Assembly (NCBI GenBank): GCA_021414105.1
Contig: JAIOPB010000017.1
Location: 1-64,000, forward strand
Source: Nitrosarchaeum sp.
GTDB taxonomy: Archaea; Thermoproteota; Nitrososphaeria; Nitrososphaerales; Nitrosopumilaceae
Length of the DNA stretch: 64,000 bases
Direction of reading: 5' to 3'
The number at the start of each line of letters is the position of its first letter. Position 1 is the stretch's first letter. The translations under genes were made by a program, and so were the position numbers. The notes under the pieces were generated by a model. The model ran no database searches. It was not told the origin of the DNA and saw nothing but the letters and a program-made list of their open reading frames with translations. Positions 25,345 through 34,985 of this stretch are shown here, piece after piece.

Positions 25345-27168
25345 TTGAATATTTGTACTTTGAATAGAACACTATCCCTTAGTTTATGCTTTAGTTTATC
25401 ATTGTTAATTGTTGTTGCATCAGGACTAACCTTAGATATAAAAAATAATTTGCTATATGTTGTAGACACTAATAACATACTTGAGGCATTTGCATCAAAT
25501 TCTACATCTTTTACACCAAGTTCTCCAAAAAATCTTAAAACCTCGCCTATTTCTCCAACATCTGTTATTCTTATCTGGGATGAACCTATTCTTAGTAAGA
25601 ACATGACGGCTGTAACAGGATACAAAATTGAATACAAAATAGGCTCTGCCAGTTATATTGCTATTACTGCAGACACCAAAAGTGTTACTACATCATTTAT
25701 TCACCAAGGACTGGATTCCAGCAAGACTTACACTTATCAAGTATCTGCAATAAATTCAAACGGAACTGGCAATCCATCATCAAGTTCATCTGTCAAACCT
25801 GCAGCAACAACCGTACCGGGAGGATTAACTGCAACTGCAATTAATCCTACTCAGATTAGACTTTCATGGCAACCACCATCAAACACATTTGGTCAGTCCA
25901 TTAGTGGATATGAAATTAAGCCTGTGTTTGCAACTGATGTTTATGGTGATACTGTAGGTTCAACTAATGGGAAAACTACTAGTTACATTATAAGTAATCT
26001 GATAACTGACAAGAAGTATTCATTTGTAGTTGTAGCAAATATTGGTTATGGTTCTACTGGGCCATCAAATACTGCATCTGCTACTCCACTAACAAGTTCA
26101 GTTGATGTACCTGTAACTCCATCTTCTACTATCTCGACAATCACAGTTTCTACATCTCCAATAAAATTAACTGCGACAAGTGTTTCTTCGACTCAAATTA
26201 ATCTCTCTTGGAGTCCACCCTCATCTGATGGTAACTCTCCGATCACAGGTTACAAAATTGAAGTAAAACAAGACTCTGGCTCTAATTCTACACTAGTAGC
26301 AGATACAAAAAGTACTGCAACAACATATTCTCATACAGGTCTCATAACAAATTCAAAATACACATACAAAGTATATGCAATAAATTCTGTTGGTACAAGT
26401 ACTGCATCTAATGAAGTCACAGCAACTCCGGTTACTACTCTTAAGCTGAATCCGTTGGGTAAATTATCAATTGATGAAGGAAAATCTTTGTCATTTGCTG
26501 TCAAAGTAACTGATAATTCCTTGCATGGCCTAATCTTTAACCTAGACAAAAACCCTCCAATTGGTGCCAAAATCAATTCAAACACAGGCATGTTTACATG
26601 GACTCCTGCTGATTCACAGGGTGCAAAATCGTACACATTTGATATCGTTGTAACTCTAGGTTCATCGACTGATAGACAATCAATTACAATTACCGTGAAT
26701 GATGTTTTGAATGAACCTGAACCCACACCAGTAAAAGAACCAGAGCCAACATCAGAACCTGAACCAACACCCGAATTAGGAATTGCCTTATTTGTTGATA
26801 AATCAAAAGATCCACAATCGTATGTTGATAGATACAACAAAGAACCAACTTACAAAAAATGGTTTGATACAAACTTCCCAGAATATTCTTCTATCTATGA
26901 GGCAGTTGGCTTAGATGAACCAAAGAAAGATCCACAATCGTATATTGATAGATACAACAAAGAACCAACTTACAAAAAATGGTTTGATACAAACTTCCCA
27001 GAATATTCTTCTATCTATGAGGCAGTTGGCTTAGATGAACCAAAAGTCGAGGAACCAAAAGTTGAAACACCTCAATTTGGAATATGTGGTACTGGAACAA
27101 AATTAATTGATGGAATGTGCACTCTTATTGAAATGCCAAAAGCTAAACCTTGGTGGAAGTTTTGGTAG
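25345..27168 (+). CDS. Secreted fibronectin type III repeat protein
   Basis: 607 residues. An N-terminal hydrophobic stretch (LSLCFSLSLLIVVASG) acts as signal or anchor. Three FN3 domains follow at about 55-153, 155-248 and 268-362, each with SWxPP and TYKV-type strands. An Ig-like putative-Ig domain spans 366-455 (GLIFNLDKNPPIGAKINSN). A Pro/Glu linker leads to two nearly identical 40-residue modules (488-527 and 528-567) and a C-terminal GTKLIDGMCTL plus PWWKFW tail. This is a cell-surface adhesion or matrix architecture. The start is TTG 25345 (MNICTLNR). Confidence 0.82.
   Translation: MNICTLNRTLSLSLCFSLSLLIVVASGLTLDIKNNLLYVVDTNNILEAFASNSTSFTPSSPKNLKTSPISPTSVILIWDEPILSKNMTAVTGYKIEYKIGSASYIAITADTKSVTTSFIHQGLDSSKTYTYQVSAINSNGTGNPSSSSSVKPAATTVPGGLTATAINPTQIRLSWQPPSNTFGQSISGYEIKPVFATDVYGDTVGSTNGKTTSYIISNLITDKKYSFVVVANIGYGSTGPSNTASATPLTSSVDVPVTPSSTISTITVSTSPIKLTATSVSSTQINLSWSPPSSDGNSPITGYKIEVKQDSGSNSTLVADTKSTATTYSHTGLITNSKYTYKVYAINSVGTSTASNEVTATPVTTLKLNPLGKLSIDEGKSLSFAVKVTDNSLHGLIFNLDKNPPIGAKINSNTGMFTWTPADSQGAKSYTFDIVVTLGSSTDRQSITITVNDVLNEPEPTPVKEPEPTSEPEPTPELGIALFVDKSKDPQSYVDRYNKEPTYKKWFDTNFPEYSSIYEAVGLDEPKKDPQSYIDRYNKEPTYKKWFDTNFPEYSSIYEAVGLDEPKVEEPKVETPQFGICGTGTKLIDGMCTLIEMPKAKPWWKFW
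26806..27045 (+). repeat. Tandem 120-bp duplication (2 copies)
   Basis: Copy 1 is 26806-26925 and copy 2 is 26926-27045. They are almost identical at the DNA level (a G/A difference near 26824/26944 was seen). Each encodes KDPQSY(V/I)DRYNKEPTYKK and the rest of a 40-residue module. Near-identity including silent sites indicates a recent duplication. Confidence 0.9.
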
Positions 27169-27252
27169 TATCTGATTTTATATCATAACAATCAAAAATT
27201 ATTTGCAACTTTGTTTTCTCAAACTCGTGAATATTTTTTAGAAAATTGTGTG

Positions 27253-27561
27253 CTAATTCTCGTAGATTTGTCTTTTAATGTCTAATACATGATCATTGAA
27301 AATCTCAATTTCTGCATCAAATAACTCCATTGTATTTTCAACTGTATTGGGTTGATTCTCATCGGTTCTTTTGTTTGTTAGGTACTGACCAGAATCATGA
27401 ATATATTTTTCAAAGACCATTCCAAAAATACACTCATGCATGTTTTTAATTTCCCATTTTTCCTTTGTTGAATTTATTAAATTAAAATATTTTGGAATTT
27501 GGCTTGTTGCTATTTTCAACAAGTTTTCTAGTTCCACTCTGTCTTCTGCTTTGAGTCCCAT
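27253..27561 (-). CDS. 102-residue hypothetical protein
   Basis: Predicted all-helical and soluble (MGLKAEDRVELENLLKIA at the N-terminus, EIEIFNDHVLDIKRQIYEN at the end). One Cys and conserved-looking aromatic residues (KYFNLIN, EKYIHDSGQYL) are seen. It is convergent with the FN3 gene. No family is recognised. Confidence 0.6.
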   Translation of the reverse strand: MGLKAEDRVELENLLKIATSQIPKYFNLINSTKEKWEIKNMHECIFGMVFEKYIHDSGQYLTNKRTDENQPNTVENTMELFDAEIEIFNDHVLDIKRQIYEN

Positions 27562-27725
27562 ACTTTACGATTAATCTGATTTTATCTCTAAAATTAAGAG
27601 TTTGGATTATTCAAACACAATGACTTTTTTCTGAGGCTAATTATTTCATTTTCTAAATTTCCTCTAACCTTATTGCTGTCAAAATAATCTTACCAAAACT
27701 AGTAACCTTTCTCACACTTTGCCGG

Positions 27726-27734
27726 TTATACAAA
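27726..27734 (+). promoter_or_regulatory. TATA box of cdvA
   Basis: TTATACAAA is centred about 22 bp before the ATG at 27752, consistent with a leaderless cdvA mRNA. Confidence 0.45.
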
Positions 27735-27751
27735 TCTCTAAACCTTAAGCC

Positions 27752-28414
27752 ATGACACATGACGATATCGATATTATCGGTAAAAACGTCAAAGACATGT
27801 ACGGAACATTCATGGGTAAAGTCATTGGAACAATAACTGACATTGATGGCAGCATCCAATCAGTAGGCGTTGACTGCGGTTCTCAAGGATTACAGCAAAT
27901 CCAATATGAGCAATTAGTAGTTCAAGGCAATGTTGTTATATTCATTCCAAAATGGAGACTAGACTCTCAAAGACTTCTTCGCGAAAAACAACTAACTCTA
28001 CGTCGTCTAAAAGCCTTGATTGATATTGTTTCTGAAAATGATGACATGAAAGCAGACGCAGAAATAATTCATGAAAAATACAAGTCAAAACTTGCATCAT
28101 TAGATGAAGCAGAACAACAAATCAAAGCCAAGCTTGAAGCAAGATTAACAGAGTTAGATGAACAGATCAAGTCCGCAAAGATGTTGCTATTTGATGCCAA
28201 AGTGCAATACAAGAGCAATGAGATCTCTGATAACACATTTGAGACAGTAAAGACATGCTCTGCAGAACTAATTGAGCATGTTACTCACGAAACTGCAGAA
28301 ATCTCAAACGTTAAGAGATTCCAGAGGCACCTACCGCACCAGTCACATACTCTTCAGCAGTACCCTTTATTGCTGAATCTCTGCCAACAATTCCAGAACC
28401 ACCCAAACAGGTGA
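27752..28414 (+). CDS. cdvA: Cell division protein CdvA (C-terminus frameshifted)
   Basis: CdvA is the DNA- and membrane-associated component of the archaeal Cdv/ESCRT-III division system that recruits CdvB. An N-terminal PRC-barrel-like domain (about 5-70, GTFMGKVIGTITDIDGSI) is followed by a long coiled coil (75-190). In this frame the protein ends at 28414 with a His/Gln-rich stretch (residues 190-220) that looks like out-of-frame sequence. A convincing CdvA-like tail continues in another frame from 28318 to 28470. The window sequence therefore appears to have an indel at about 28316. Confidence 0.85.
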   Translation: MTHDDIDIIGKNVKDMYGTFMGKVIGTITDIDGSIQSVGVDCGSQGLQQIQYEQLVVQGNVVIFIPKWRLDSQRLLREKQLTLRRLKALIDIVSENDDMKADAEIIHEKYKSKLASLDEAEQQIKAKLEARLTELDEQIKSAKMLLFDAKVQYKSNEISDNTFETVKTCSAELIEHVTHETAEISNVKRFQRHLPHQSHTLQQYPLLLNLCQQFQNHPNR

Positions 28415-28470
28415 AAACAGTAACATCTAACAACGAAGACGACTGGCTTGCCAGAATGGAAGCACAATAA
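28318..28470 (+). other. Out-of-frame C-terminus of CdvA
   Basis: Fifty codons plus TAA, beginning IPEAPTAPVTYSSAVPF and ending NEDDWLARMEAQ. The Pro-rich linker and acidic-Trp-Leu end fit the CdvB-binding (E3B-like) tail of CdvA. The frame is offset by two from the main cdvA frame, joining at about 28316-28318. There is no start codon that would make it a separate gene. Confidence 0.65.
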
Positions 28471-28528
28471 TTTTTTTTAACTTATTTTTTCTTTAACATT
28501 TACAAGTCTGACGTTCTAAACAATTTTG

Positions 28529-30442
28529 ATGTCAGAGATTAATCTCGGCCTTGGAAATAATGACACTGCAACTAGAAAAGAAGCTGAATCTGATTTTATT
28601 ACTTTTTGGGAAAAACAAGCAAAAAATCTCACTTGGTTTTCAACTTGGAAAAAACCATTGGACTGGAATCCTCCTTTTGCTAAGTGGTTTGTAGGTGGCA
28701 CAATTAATGCCTCGTACAATACTCTAGATATTCATCAAAACAAGGCCAATAAACCTGCAATTTTGTGGGAGGGTGAGAGTGGTGAATCCAGAATCCTCAC
28801 TTACAGAGACATGTGGATTCAAGTCCAAAAGTTTGCAAATGTCCTCAAATCACTTGGTGTTAAGAAAGGTGACAGGATAACCATCTATCTTCCGATGATT
28901 CCAGAACTACCAATATCGATGCTTGCGTGTGCTAGAATTGGTGCAGTACACACTGTAATATTTTCTGGATTTAGTGCTGCTGCAATTAAAGACAGAATAT
29001 GTGATTCAAAATCAAAAATTGTTATAACTGCTGATGGTGGATATAGACGTGGTAATATAATAAAGCTCAAGGAAGTAATTGATGAAGCCATCAAAGATTT
29101 TGATTTTATTCAAAATGTTATTGTGATAGAGAGAACAAAAACCAAAATCGTTCTATCCCCAAAAGATATGCTTTGGAATGAATTAATGCATAATATCTCT
29201 GATACTTGTATTGCAGAAAAATTAGATAGCACTCACCCTCTTTACATTTTGTACACTTCTGGAACAACAGGAAAGCCAAAAGGAGTATTACATGGAACTG
29301 GTGGTTATCTGACACATTTGTATTCTACATTCAAGTGGGCATTTGACATTAAAGACTCTGATGTATTTTTTTGTACAGCTGATATTGGTTGGGTTACAGG
29401 TCACAGCTATATAGTTTATGGCCCATTACTACATGGTGCAACTGAAGTAATGTATGAGGGTGCACCAGATTTTCCTGACGCATCACGAATGTGGGAAATT
29501 ATTCAAAAATACAAAGTTACAATTTTTTACACGACTCCAACTGCATTACGAATGTTTATGAAATTTGGCGATGATCTTCCAAATTCATTTAATCTTTCAA
29601 CTCTTAGATTATTGGGAAGCGTAGGTGAACCAATCAATCCTGAAGTGTGGAAATGGTATTTCAAAATAATTGGAAAAGAAAAATGTCCAGTAATTGATAC
29701 TTGGTGGCAAACTGAAACTGGTGGTATGATGATCTCTGCTTTGCCTGGATTGGAAACAATTCCACTAAAACCAGGCTCTGGAACTAGGCCTATTCCTGGA
29801 TTAGATATCTCTGTAGTAGACGAAACTGGAAACGACATACCTCCAAACACTAAAGGTTATCTTGTGATCAAAAATCCTTGGCCTGGAATGCTCTTGACTC
29901 TTTGGGGTGATGATGAGAAATACAGTGATGTATACTGGTCAAAATACAAAAATTGTTACTATCCTGGTGATTATGCTCTAAAAGATGCTGATGGCTATTT
30001 TTGGTTACTGGGTAGAGCCGATGATGTACTCAAAGTATCTGGTCATAGAATAGGAACTGCAGAAATTGAAAGCTGTATTGTATCTCATCATGATGTGGCA
30101 GAATCAGCTGTATGTGGAATTCCCGATGAACTCAAAGGTGAGGCAATTATTGCATTTGTAGTTTTAAAACAAAATGCAATCAAAGACACACTAATTTTAG
30201 AAAAAGAACTGTTGATAAAAATAAGAAATGATATAGGTGCAATAGCTACTCCAAAGCAAATCTATTTTGTAACAAAATTGCCAAAAACTCGTAGTGGTAA
30301 AATCATGCGACGACTGCTAAAATCAATAGCTAATCACGAAACTATTGGCGATATCAGTACTTTGGAAGATGGTGCGGCTGTATCTGAAATTCAAACTGCA
30401 TTTGAAGAATTACAAAAATCCATCCAAACAAAATCTGATTAA
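28529..30442 (+). CDS. acs: AMP-forming acyl-CoA synthetase, acetyl-CoA synthetase type
   Basis: 637 residues from ATG 28529 (an in-frame TTG precedes it by 3 bp). It activates acetate or a similar short acid with ATP and CoA. The nucleotide loop is YTSGTTGKPKGVLHG near 245. DTWWQTETGG and YYPGDYALKDADGYFWLLGRAD-type motifs follow (A5-A8 region). The acetylatable Lys is in PKTRSGKIMRR near the C-terminus. In this lineage related enzymes may act on propionate or 3-hydroxypropionate; acetate is inferred from the overall family. Confidence 0.88.
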   Translation: MSEINLGLGNNDTATRKEAESDFITFWEKQAKNLTWFSTWKKPLDWNPPFAKWFVGGTINASYNTLDIHQNKANKPAILWEGESGESRILTYRDMWIQVQKFANVLKSLGVKKGDRITIYLPMIPELPISMLACARIGAVHTVIFSGFSAAAIKDRICDSKSKIVITADGGYRRGNIIKLKEVIDEAIKDFDFIQNVIVIERTKTKIVLSPKDMLWNELMHNISDTCIAEKLDSTHPLYILYTSGTTGKPKGVLHGTGGYLTHLYSTFKWAFDIKDSDVFFCTADIGWVTGHSYIVYGPLLHGATEVMYEGAPDFPDASRMWEIIQKYKVTIFYTTPTALRMFMKFGDDLPNSFNLSTLRLLGSVGEPINPEVWKWYFKIIGKEKCPVIDTWWQTETGGMMISALPGLETIPLKPGSGTRPIPGLDISVVDETGNDIPPNTKGYLVIKNPWPGMLLTLWGDDEKYSDVYWSKYKNCYYPGDYALKDADGYFWLLGRADDVLKVSGHRIGTAEIESCIVSHHDVAESAVCGIPDELKGEAIIAFVVLKQNAIKDTLILEKELLIKIRNDIGAIATPKQIYFVTKLPKTRSGKIMRRLLKSIANHETIGDISTLEDGAAVSEIQTAFEELQKSIQTKSD

Positions 30443-30466
30443 TATCAATTATTTTTCTTATGTTTT

Positions 30467-31003
30467 CTATCTGATATTTTTTAATCTTTTCAAATCAGTT
30501 GTTAATAACATATCAAACATTTTCTTTAATCCGTCATATTCTGACTTGGAATTCTCATCTAGTTTTTTATATTCATTATTTTTAATTTCATCTAGTTTGT
30601 TTTTTGCTTCACTGAAAAACTTTTCAAATTCTTCAATTTTTGTATCACTCATTTCTGTAAGATCAAAAATCACAGTATTGCTTCCAAGCAGATTTTTCTT
30701 TTCATCATAAAGACTTGTTGCATGTAACAAGCCTGGAAACGTACTGCCATCTTGTTTTTTAAACGTAATTTTCCTATCTGATACATTTCCTGTCTCAAAC
30801 CATGTTTTCAATGAATCATTCATGCTTTCCCATGATTCTTTTTGCACGTGCTCAAATACTGACTTGCCTAAAATCTCTGATTTTGCATATCCCATCTTAC
30901 TAGCATAAGTAGAATTGCAATCCAAAATGATTCCAATAGAGTTGACTCGCCTCCACATGATTGGTGCATCTTTGAGAATTTTTCTTGCTTCTGTCTGGAG
31001 CAT
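30467..31003 (-). CDS. PAS-domain protein
   Basis: 178 residues. A single PAS domain spans about 10-120 (CNSTYASKMGYAKSEILGKSVF and DRKITFKKQDGSTFPG). A charged helical coiled coil fills the C-terminal third. No kinase, HTH or cyclase output is fused, so it may act by protein interaction. The ligand is unknown. It is convergent with acs and in the same direction as fen1, 38 bp upstream of it. Confidence 0.8.
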   Translation of the reverse strand: MLQTEARKILKDAPIMWRRVNSIGIILDCNSTYASKMGYAKSEILGKSVFEHVQKESWESMNDSLKTWFETGNVSDRKITFKKQDGSTFPGLLHATSLYDEKKNLLGSNTVIFDLTEMSDTKIEEFEKFFSEAKNKLDEIKNNEYKKLDENSKSEYDGLKKMFDMLLTTDLKRLKNIR

Positions 31004-31041
31004 TTTTTATTTTACATTTGACTTGTTATTAAATTCAAATC

Positions 31042-32067
31042 TTACTGAAACCACTGATCTAAATTATGGCTCTTTTTCTCTAGCGCTTTTTTAAGCCGAT
31101 TCAATGATGACTGTATCCTATCTTCAGAAAAACTTCTTTCCTTGACTAAATAATTGGTCATTCCTTCATAATCTACATTCCCAAATACTATCTCATCTAC
31201 ATCTGCCACAATTGGCTCAAGAAATATTTTCCGTATTTGCTCATAATCAATTTCTTGTAATTGCTCTTGAATTTGTGGTATGTCCTCTAATCGTAAATGC
31301 TGCTTGATCATTTTCAATGCAGTTTTTGGTCCTATCCTATCAAAACCATTTGGATTAAAGTCAGTACCAATTAAGATTCCAACATCCACTAACTGTTCTC
31401 TTGTAATTCCCAATGAATCTAGTGTTTTTTGTGTTTCAATTATCTCTGGCTCGATTTCAACATACGTGTTTCTGTTAGGAATTTTTCTTCTTCCGCTGTT
31501 TGTAAAATTTCTTATCAGTCTTTTTGCTCCACATAATATTGAATCAAAATCTTGGCTTGCTGATGCATATGCTTGTCCTGTATTTGTCAGATGTGCTGCA
31601 GTTGCTTCTCCCTCAGAAGGTGCATCAATATATGGAATTCCAAAATAAGATAAAATCTGTTTTGATTCTTTAACCATGCCATCTTTCATGCTAGTTGTTT
31701 GTTGTGCAAATTTTCTTGCATCTTCCATGTTTCCTTCTGCAATTGCCTTTTCATATTTCACAGTAGCGTCTTTTTTGATTTGCTTCCTTCTTTCAATTTC
31801 TGCAGTTTTTAACGATGGTGGTTTTCCATCAAATACGTATACTGGTTTTATTCCTAATGACAAGAAATTGATGTTTCTGTAAAGTAATCCGCTAAGATGA
31901 CTAGTAATCCTACCTTCTGAATCTGATAATTGTAATCCATCAGGACCTCTTATGCTTGCTAGGAATTGATAAATTGCATTATAGGCGTCAACTGCTATGA
32001 TTTTTGACGAAAATGATTCTAGTGTTGTCTTTTCCCTGACTACTAGTTCTTTTAGATTTAATCCCAT
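31042..32067 (-). CDS. fen: Flap endonuclease FEN1
   Basis: 341 residues, full archaeal length. It removes 5' flaps in Okazaki fragment maturation and repair. The N-terminal domain starts MGLNLKELV with the catalytic Asp27 in [10 protein letters not shown]. The I-domain includes [13 protein letters not shown] with catalytic Glu residues. [10 protein letters not shown] and [16 protein letters not shown] (helix-hairpin-helix) follow. The C-terminus HNLDQWFQ resembles a PCNA-interacting peptide, though without the leading Gln. Confidence 0.95.
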   Translation of the reverse strand: MGLNLKELVVREKTTLESFSSKIIAVDAYNAIYQFLASIRGPDGLQLSDSEGRITSHLSGLLYRNINFLSLGIKPVYVFDGKPPSLKTAEIERRKQIKKDATVKYEKAIAEGNMEDARKFAQQTTSMKDGMVKESKQILSYFGIPYIDAPSEGEATAAHLTNTGQAYASASQDFDSILCGAKRLIRNFTNSGRRKIPNRNTYVEIEPEIIETQKTLDSLGITREQLVDVGILIGTDFNPNGFDRIGPKTALKMIKQHLRLEDIPQIQEQLQEIDYEQIRKIFLEPIVADVDEIVFGNVDYEGMTNYLVKERSFSEDRIQSSLNRLKKALEKKSHNLDQWFQ

Positions 32068-32238
32068 TGTTTGTTACTGATTTTTTATGCTATTTTGTGT
32101 TTATCTTTTGAATTGTGACTAACACTTCTGTTTTTACTATTGTTTTTGTATATTGTGAAAAGTTGGCTGTTTTGGAATGCTTGTAGGTGTTATTTTGATT
32201 GCAATTAGTTATATAAAAAATAAAAATCACATCAAACA

Positions 32239-32502
32239 ATGAAAAATCTGAATTTACCTGCAAATTTAAAAGATAAAATATATCAAATAAAGGTAAATTC
32301 TCAAAATGATTTTTCAAAAATTGTTTCTTATTTTCCATTATCTTCAGATGAAAAACAACTAATTGTTACTTTGATGAATAATTCAAAATCTTTTAATGGG
32401 TTTTATTCTATTTTTTCTGATCATATCTCTGAGCAAGAATGGAATAAATCTAAAGCGCAGATAATTAAGCGCTTTCAAGATGAATTATTTGATATAGACT
32501 AA
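32239..32502 (+). CDS. 87-residue hypothetical protein
   Basis: Starts at ATG 32239 (MKNLNLPANLKDKIYQIK). A TATA-like TTATATAAAAA at about 32209-32219 lies 25 bp upstream, supporting this start. Helical and soluble, with no Cys or known motif. It is divergent from fen1. Function is unknown. Confidence 0.6.
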   Translation: MKNLNLPANLKDKIYQIKVNSQNDFSKIVSYFPLSSDEKQLIVTLMNNSKSFNGFYSIFSDHISEQEWNKSKAQIIKRFQDELFDID

Positions 32503-32573
32503 TTTTATCCAAAATCATTTGTTTTGTGCTAGTTCTGATTTGCTTTATTATGTGGATGCTTCTAAGATTTCTT

Positions 32574-32655
32574 GCCAGGTTAGCCAAGTGGTACGGCGGC
32601 CGTCTCGAAAACGGCTACGCGCAAGCGTGCAGGGGCTCGAATCCCTTACCTGGCG
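32574..32655 (+). tRNA. tRNA-Ser (anticodon CGA)
   Basis: The acceptor stem GCCAGGT (32574-32580) pairs with ACCTGGC (32648-32654), with discriminator G at 32655. The anticodon stem GCCGT/ACGGC encloses loop CTCGAAA with anticodon CGA at 32606-32608. A long variable arm (CTACGCGCAAGCGTGC) makes it a class II tRNA, as expected for serine. The T loop reads CTCGAAT. CCA is not encoded. No intron is seen. A TATA-like TTTATTA lies near 32544. Confidence 0.95.
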
Positions 32656-32675
32656 TCATACCCTGTAACCATTTT

Positions 32676-33209
32676 CTAAGATTTTGATTCTTTTTCTCGT
32701 AATGAATTATAATCCAACATTATTTTTGGAAGTTTGTCGTCTGGGTTTGATACTATTCCATATTTTTGACAATACAGAAAATAATTTGGCCAATTTTTTC
32801 TTGCAATTTGATTATAATCCTCTCCTACCATATGATCATACCAATCAATTATTGTCAAACCATATGCAAAGAATCTGCTGAGATATTTGGCAATGCCCAC
32901 AGGGATTTTTTTGTGTATGTCTAGAAATGCAATTTGATCTATGGTATTCAAATAATCATTTGCGTATCTATGGCAATCCTCTGTAGTTTTAAGAATTGAA
33001 TTTTTGTCTAATCTGTTTGTAAGATCCTCATGGAATCCTCGTAATAGCTGAGAATATGTTGCTTTTGTATTCTCTCTAACACTTTTCCAAGTTATCAATA
33101 ACGTGATTACAAAAATTGTAGCAGTAACAGAGCTAATTATTATTGCAAGTGTAGCAGTTTCAATCTTTTGTGTTGACTGTAAAAATATCCCTGCAAGATT
33201 TAGAAACAT
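32676..33209 (-). CDS. Single-span membrane protein, hypothetical
   Basis: 177 residues. One membrane helix at about 20-42 (LAIIISSVTATIFVITLLI) follows a short N-terminus. The remaining cytosolic domain is helical, with conserved-looking HRYANDYLNTIDQIAFL and IIDWYDHMVGEDY. The general form (one N-terminal helix, then a helical domain) resembles DUF4760-type proteins, but that link is weak. It lies directly downstream of the tRNA on the opposite strand. Confidence 0.6.
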   Translation of the reverse strand: MFLNLAGIFLQSTQKIETATLAIIISSVTATIFVITLLITWKSVRENTKATYSQLLRGFHEDLTNRLDKNSILKTTEDCHRYANDYLNTIDQIAFLDIHKKIPVGIAKYLSRFFAYGLTIIDWYDHMVGEDYNQIARKNWPNYFLYCQKYGIVSNPDDKLPKIMLDYNSLREKESKS

Positions 33210-33353
33210 ATTGTTAATTATTTCATCACTTATTATAATATTTGAGATATGTTTGAAATAAACTCAGACTAATCACTATATCGTATATTTGCCTTCATAT
33301 GTGATTGAAAAGTTGAAATTATCAATGATTCTTGTAGATGTTACGTTACAAAA

Positions 33354-34952
33354 ATGACATCAAAATTATGGTTATTTTACATAATGCTGGCACTTACTAT
33401 CTCTTTTCCGCTATCTTTTGCTCAGCACCATGGCGGTCAGCAAGCTCCCCCAATTAGTTTTGGAATGGGGGAAGTAACCGTAAGTACATCCTTAATTCCA
33501 GCAGATTTTACTCCTGAAAAATATTCTGATGCAAATCTAAAAATCCGATTTTTTGATCCTATGACTAATGTGAATATAGAAAGTGTCAGTTATAGAATCC
33601 AAATATTTTATGGCACACAATTGGTTGCAAATCAAATGTTTTTTGATAAAGACGGAGAGCTAGATATTAAAATACAACCCAAATCCGGGTGTCAGCAAGA
33701 AGAACTGTGGAAATGTACAAAATATTATGGAGACGTTGATCCAATTGTGCCAAATGCTTTAGCATCCACATCTTCTAGCATTCCTGTGATTTCCGGACCT
33801 GTGTTTGTTAATAGTGGACAATATACTGTAAAAACTGACATAATAGGGGCAAAAAATCCAAAAACCCAAACTACTCAGGATATTCATTTTGAAACTATTG
33901 TGATTATACCTAATGAACAACAATTTAAGATGATTGCATCTGGTACTGAATATTCTATTTCCGCAAAAAATTTTCAAGATCCAATTACAAAATTACACTA
34001 TGATGAATCTTCCAACTCAATAATCTTTGAAATGCCTTTTGATTGGACGCATATTGAACACATAGATTTTATAAAAAATTATTTTGAAATTCCAAAAAAT
34101 TTCTTACCTTTTCAACATGTGAACAGCTTTTATGGCAAAGTTAATGACGTTTCAATTCTTCCAAAAGATTTGCATTATGATAAATATTCAAGCAAAAATA
34201 CTGACATAATACATTTTATGATTAATAATGACGAGCTAAAACAATTCAAAAACTCTGATTCTAAACTAAATATTGCAATTATCCCTGAATCTCAATCATC
34301 CATAGTATCCAAAGACCTTTTGTTTGATAATGGATTTAAGGCTCTTGCCTCTTATGATTCCAGATATTCTAAAAGTAAGGATTTTCTTTTTTCAATTGTA
34401 TTTTTTGATTCAAAAGGAAATCTGGCTACTGACATACGATATGGATATGGTTTAGAGGATCCATCTGGAAAAGAAACTGTAAACACTGGTGGAAATCCAA
34501 ATCATTTGGGAATTACTTTGCCAAATGGCATTGATACAAGAATACTTGATGCTTCTCTAGAAGGTAAGTATTCTATGCAAATAGTATTGTTGGGAATTGG
34601 ACATGACGACTTTGAAAGACCTCTTTTTAAAAAATTTGAATTTGAAATGGTAAAATCTGAAATGCCAGAAACTGTGATTCCTGTATCTGCCATTCCAGAC
34701 TGGATTAAAAAGAATGCAGGATGGTGGGCAGACGGCTCCATTGATGATGATTCATTTATTCAAGGAATTCAATTTTTAATCAAAGAAAAAATAATTAGTA
34801 TTCCTTCCACTCAAAATTCAGGAACTGGTTCCAATGAAATTCCTAGTTGGATTAAAAAGAATGCAGGATGGTGGGCAGATGGTTCCATTGATGATGATTC
34901 ATTTATTCAAGGAATTCAATATTTGATCAAAGAAGGCCTAATCAACCCTTAA
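33354..34952 (+). CDS. Secreted protein with duplicated WIKKNAGWWADG modules
   Basis: 532 residues with a signal peptide (about 1-23, FYIMLALTISFPLSFA). A long beta-rich ectodomain follows, with a Cys pair near residue 105-115 (SGCQQEELWKC). The C-terminus carries two copies of a 32-residue module, IP(D/S)WIKKNAGWWADGSIDD and the linked FIQGIQ(F/Y)LIKE segment, about 49 residues apart. This module is common at the ends of thaumarchaeal exported proteins and probably mediates surface attachment or interaction. It lacks the PEFG tail seen in the 43796 gene. Confidence 0.8.
   Translation: MTSKLWLFYIMLALTISFPLSFAQHHGGQQAPPISFGMGEVTVSTSLIPADFTPEKYSDANLKIRFFDPMTNVNIESVSYRIQIFYGTQLVANQMFFDKDGELDIKIQPKSGCQQEELWKCTKYYGDVDPIVPNALASTSSSIPVISGPVFVNSGQYTVKTDIIGAKNPKTQTTQDIHFETIVIIPNEQQFKMIASGTEYSISAKNFQDPITKLHYDESSNSIIFEMPFDWTHIEHIDFIKNYFEIPKNFLPFQHVNSFYGKVNDVSILPKDLHYDKYSSKNTDIIHFMINNDELKQFKNSDSKLNIAIIPESQSSIVSKDLLFDNGFKALASYDSRYSKSKDFLFSIVFFDSKGNLATDIRYGYGLEDPSGKETVNTGGNPNHLGITLPNGIDTRILDASLEGKYSMQIVLLGIGHDDFERPLFKKFEFEMVKSEMPETVIPVSAIPDWIKKNAGWWADGSIDDDSFIQGIQFLIKEKIISIPSTQNSGTGSNEIPSWIKKNAGWWADGSIDDDSFIQGIQYLIKEGLINP
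34692..34934 (+). repeat. Two direct repeats of 96 bp encoding the WWADG module
   Basis: Copies at 34692-34787 and 34839-34934 (period 147 bp) differ at few positions. They share the long central block encoding KKNAGWWADG and DDDSFIQGIQ. Confidence 0.85.
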
Positions 34953-34985
34953 AGTTGAATTAGTGCATTTGAATAAAAACAGAGA

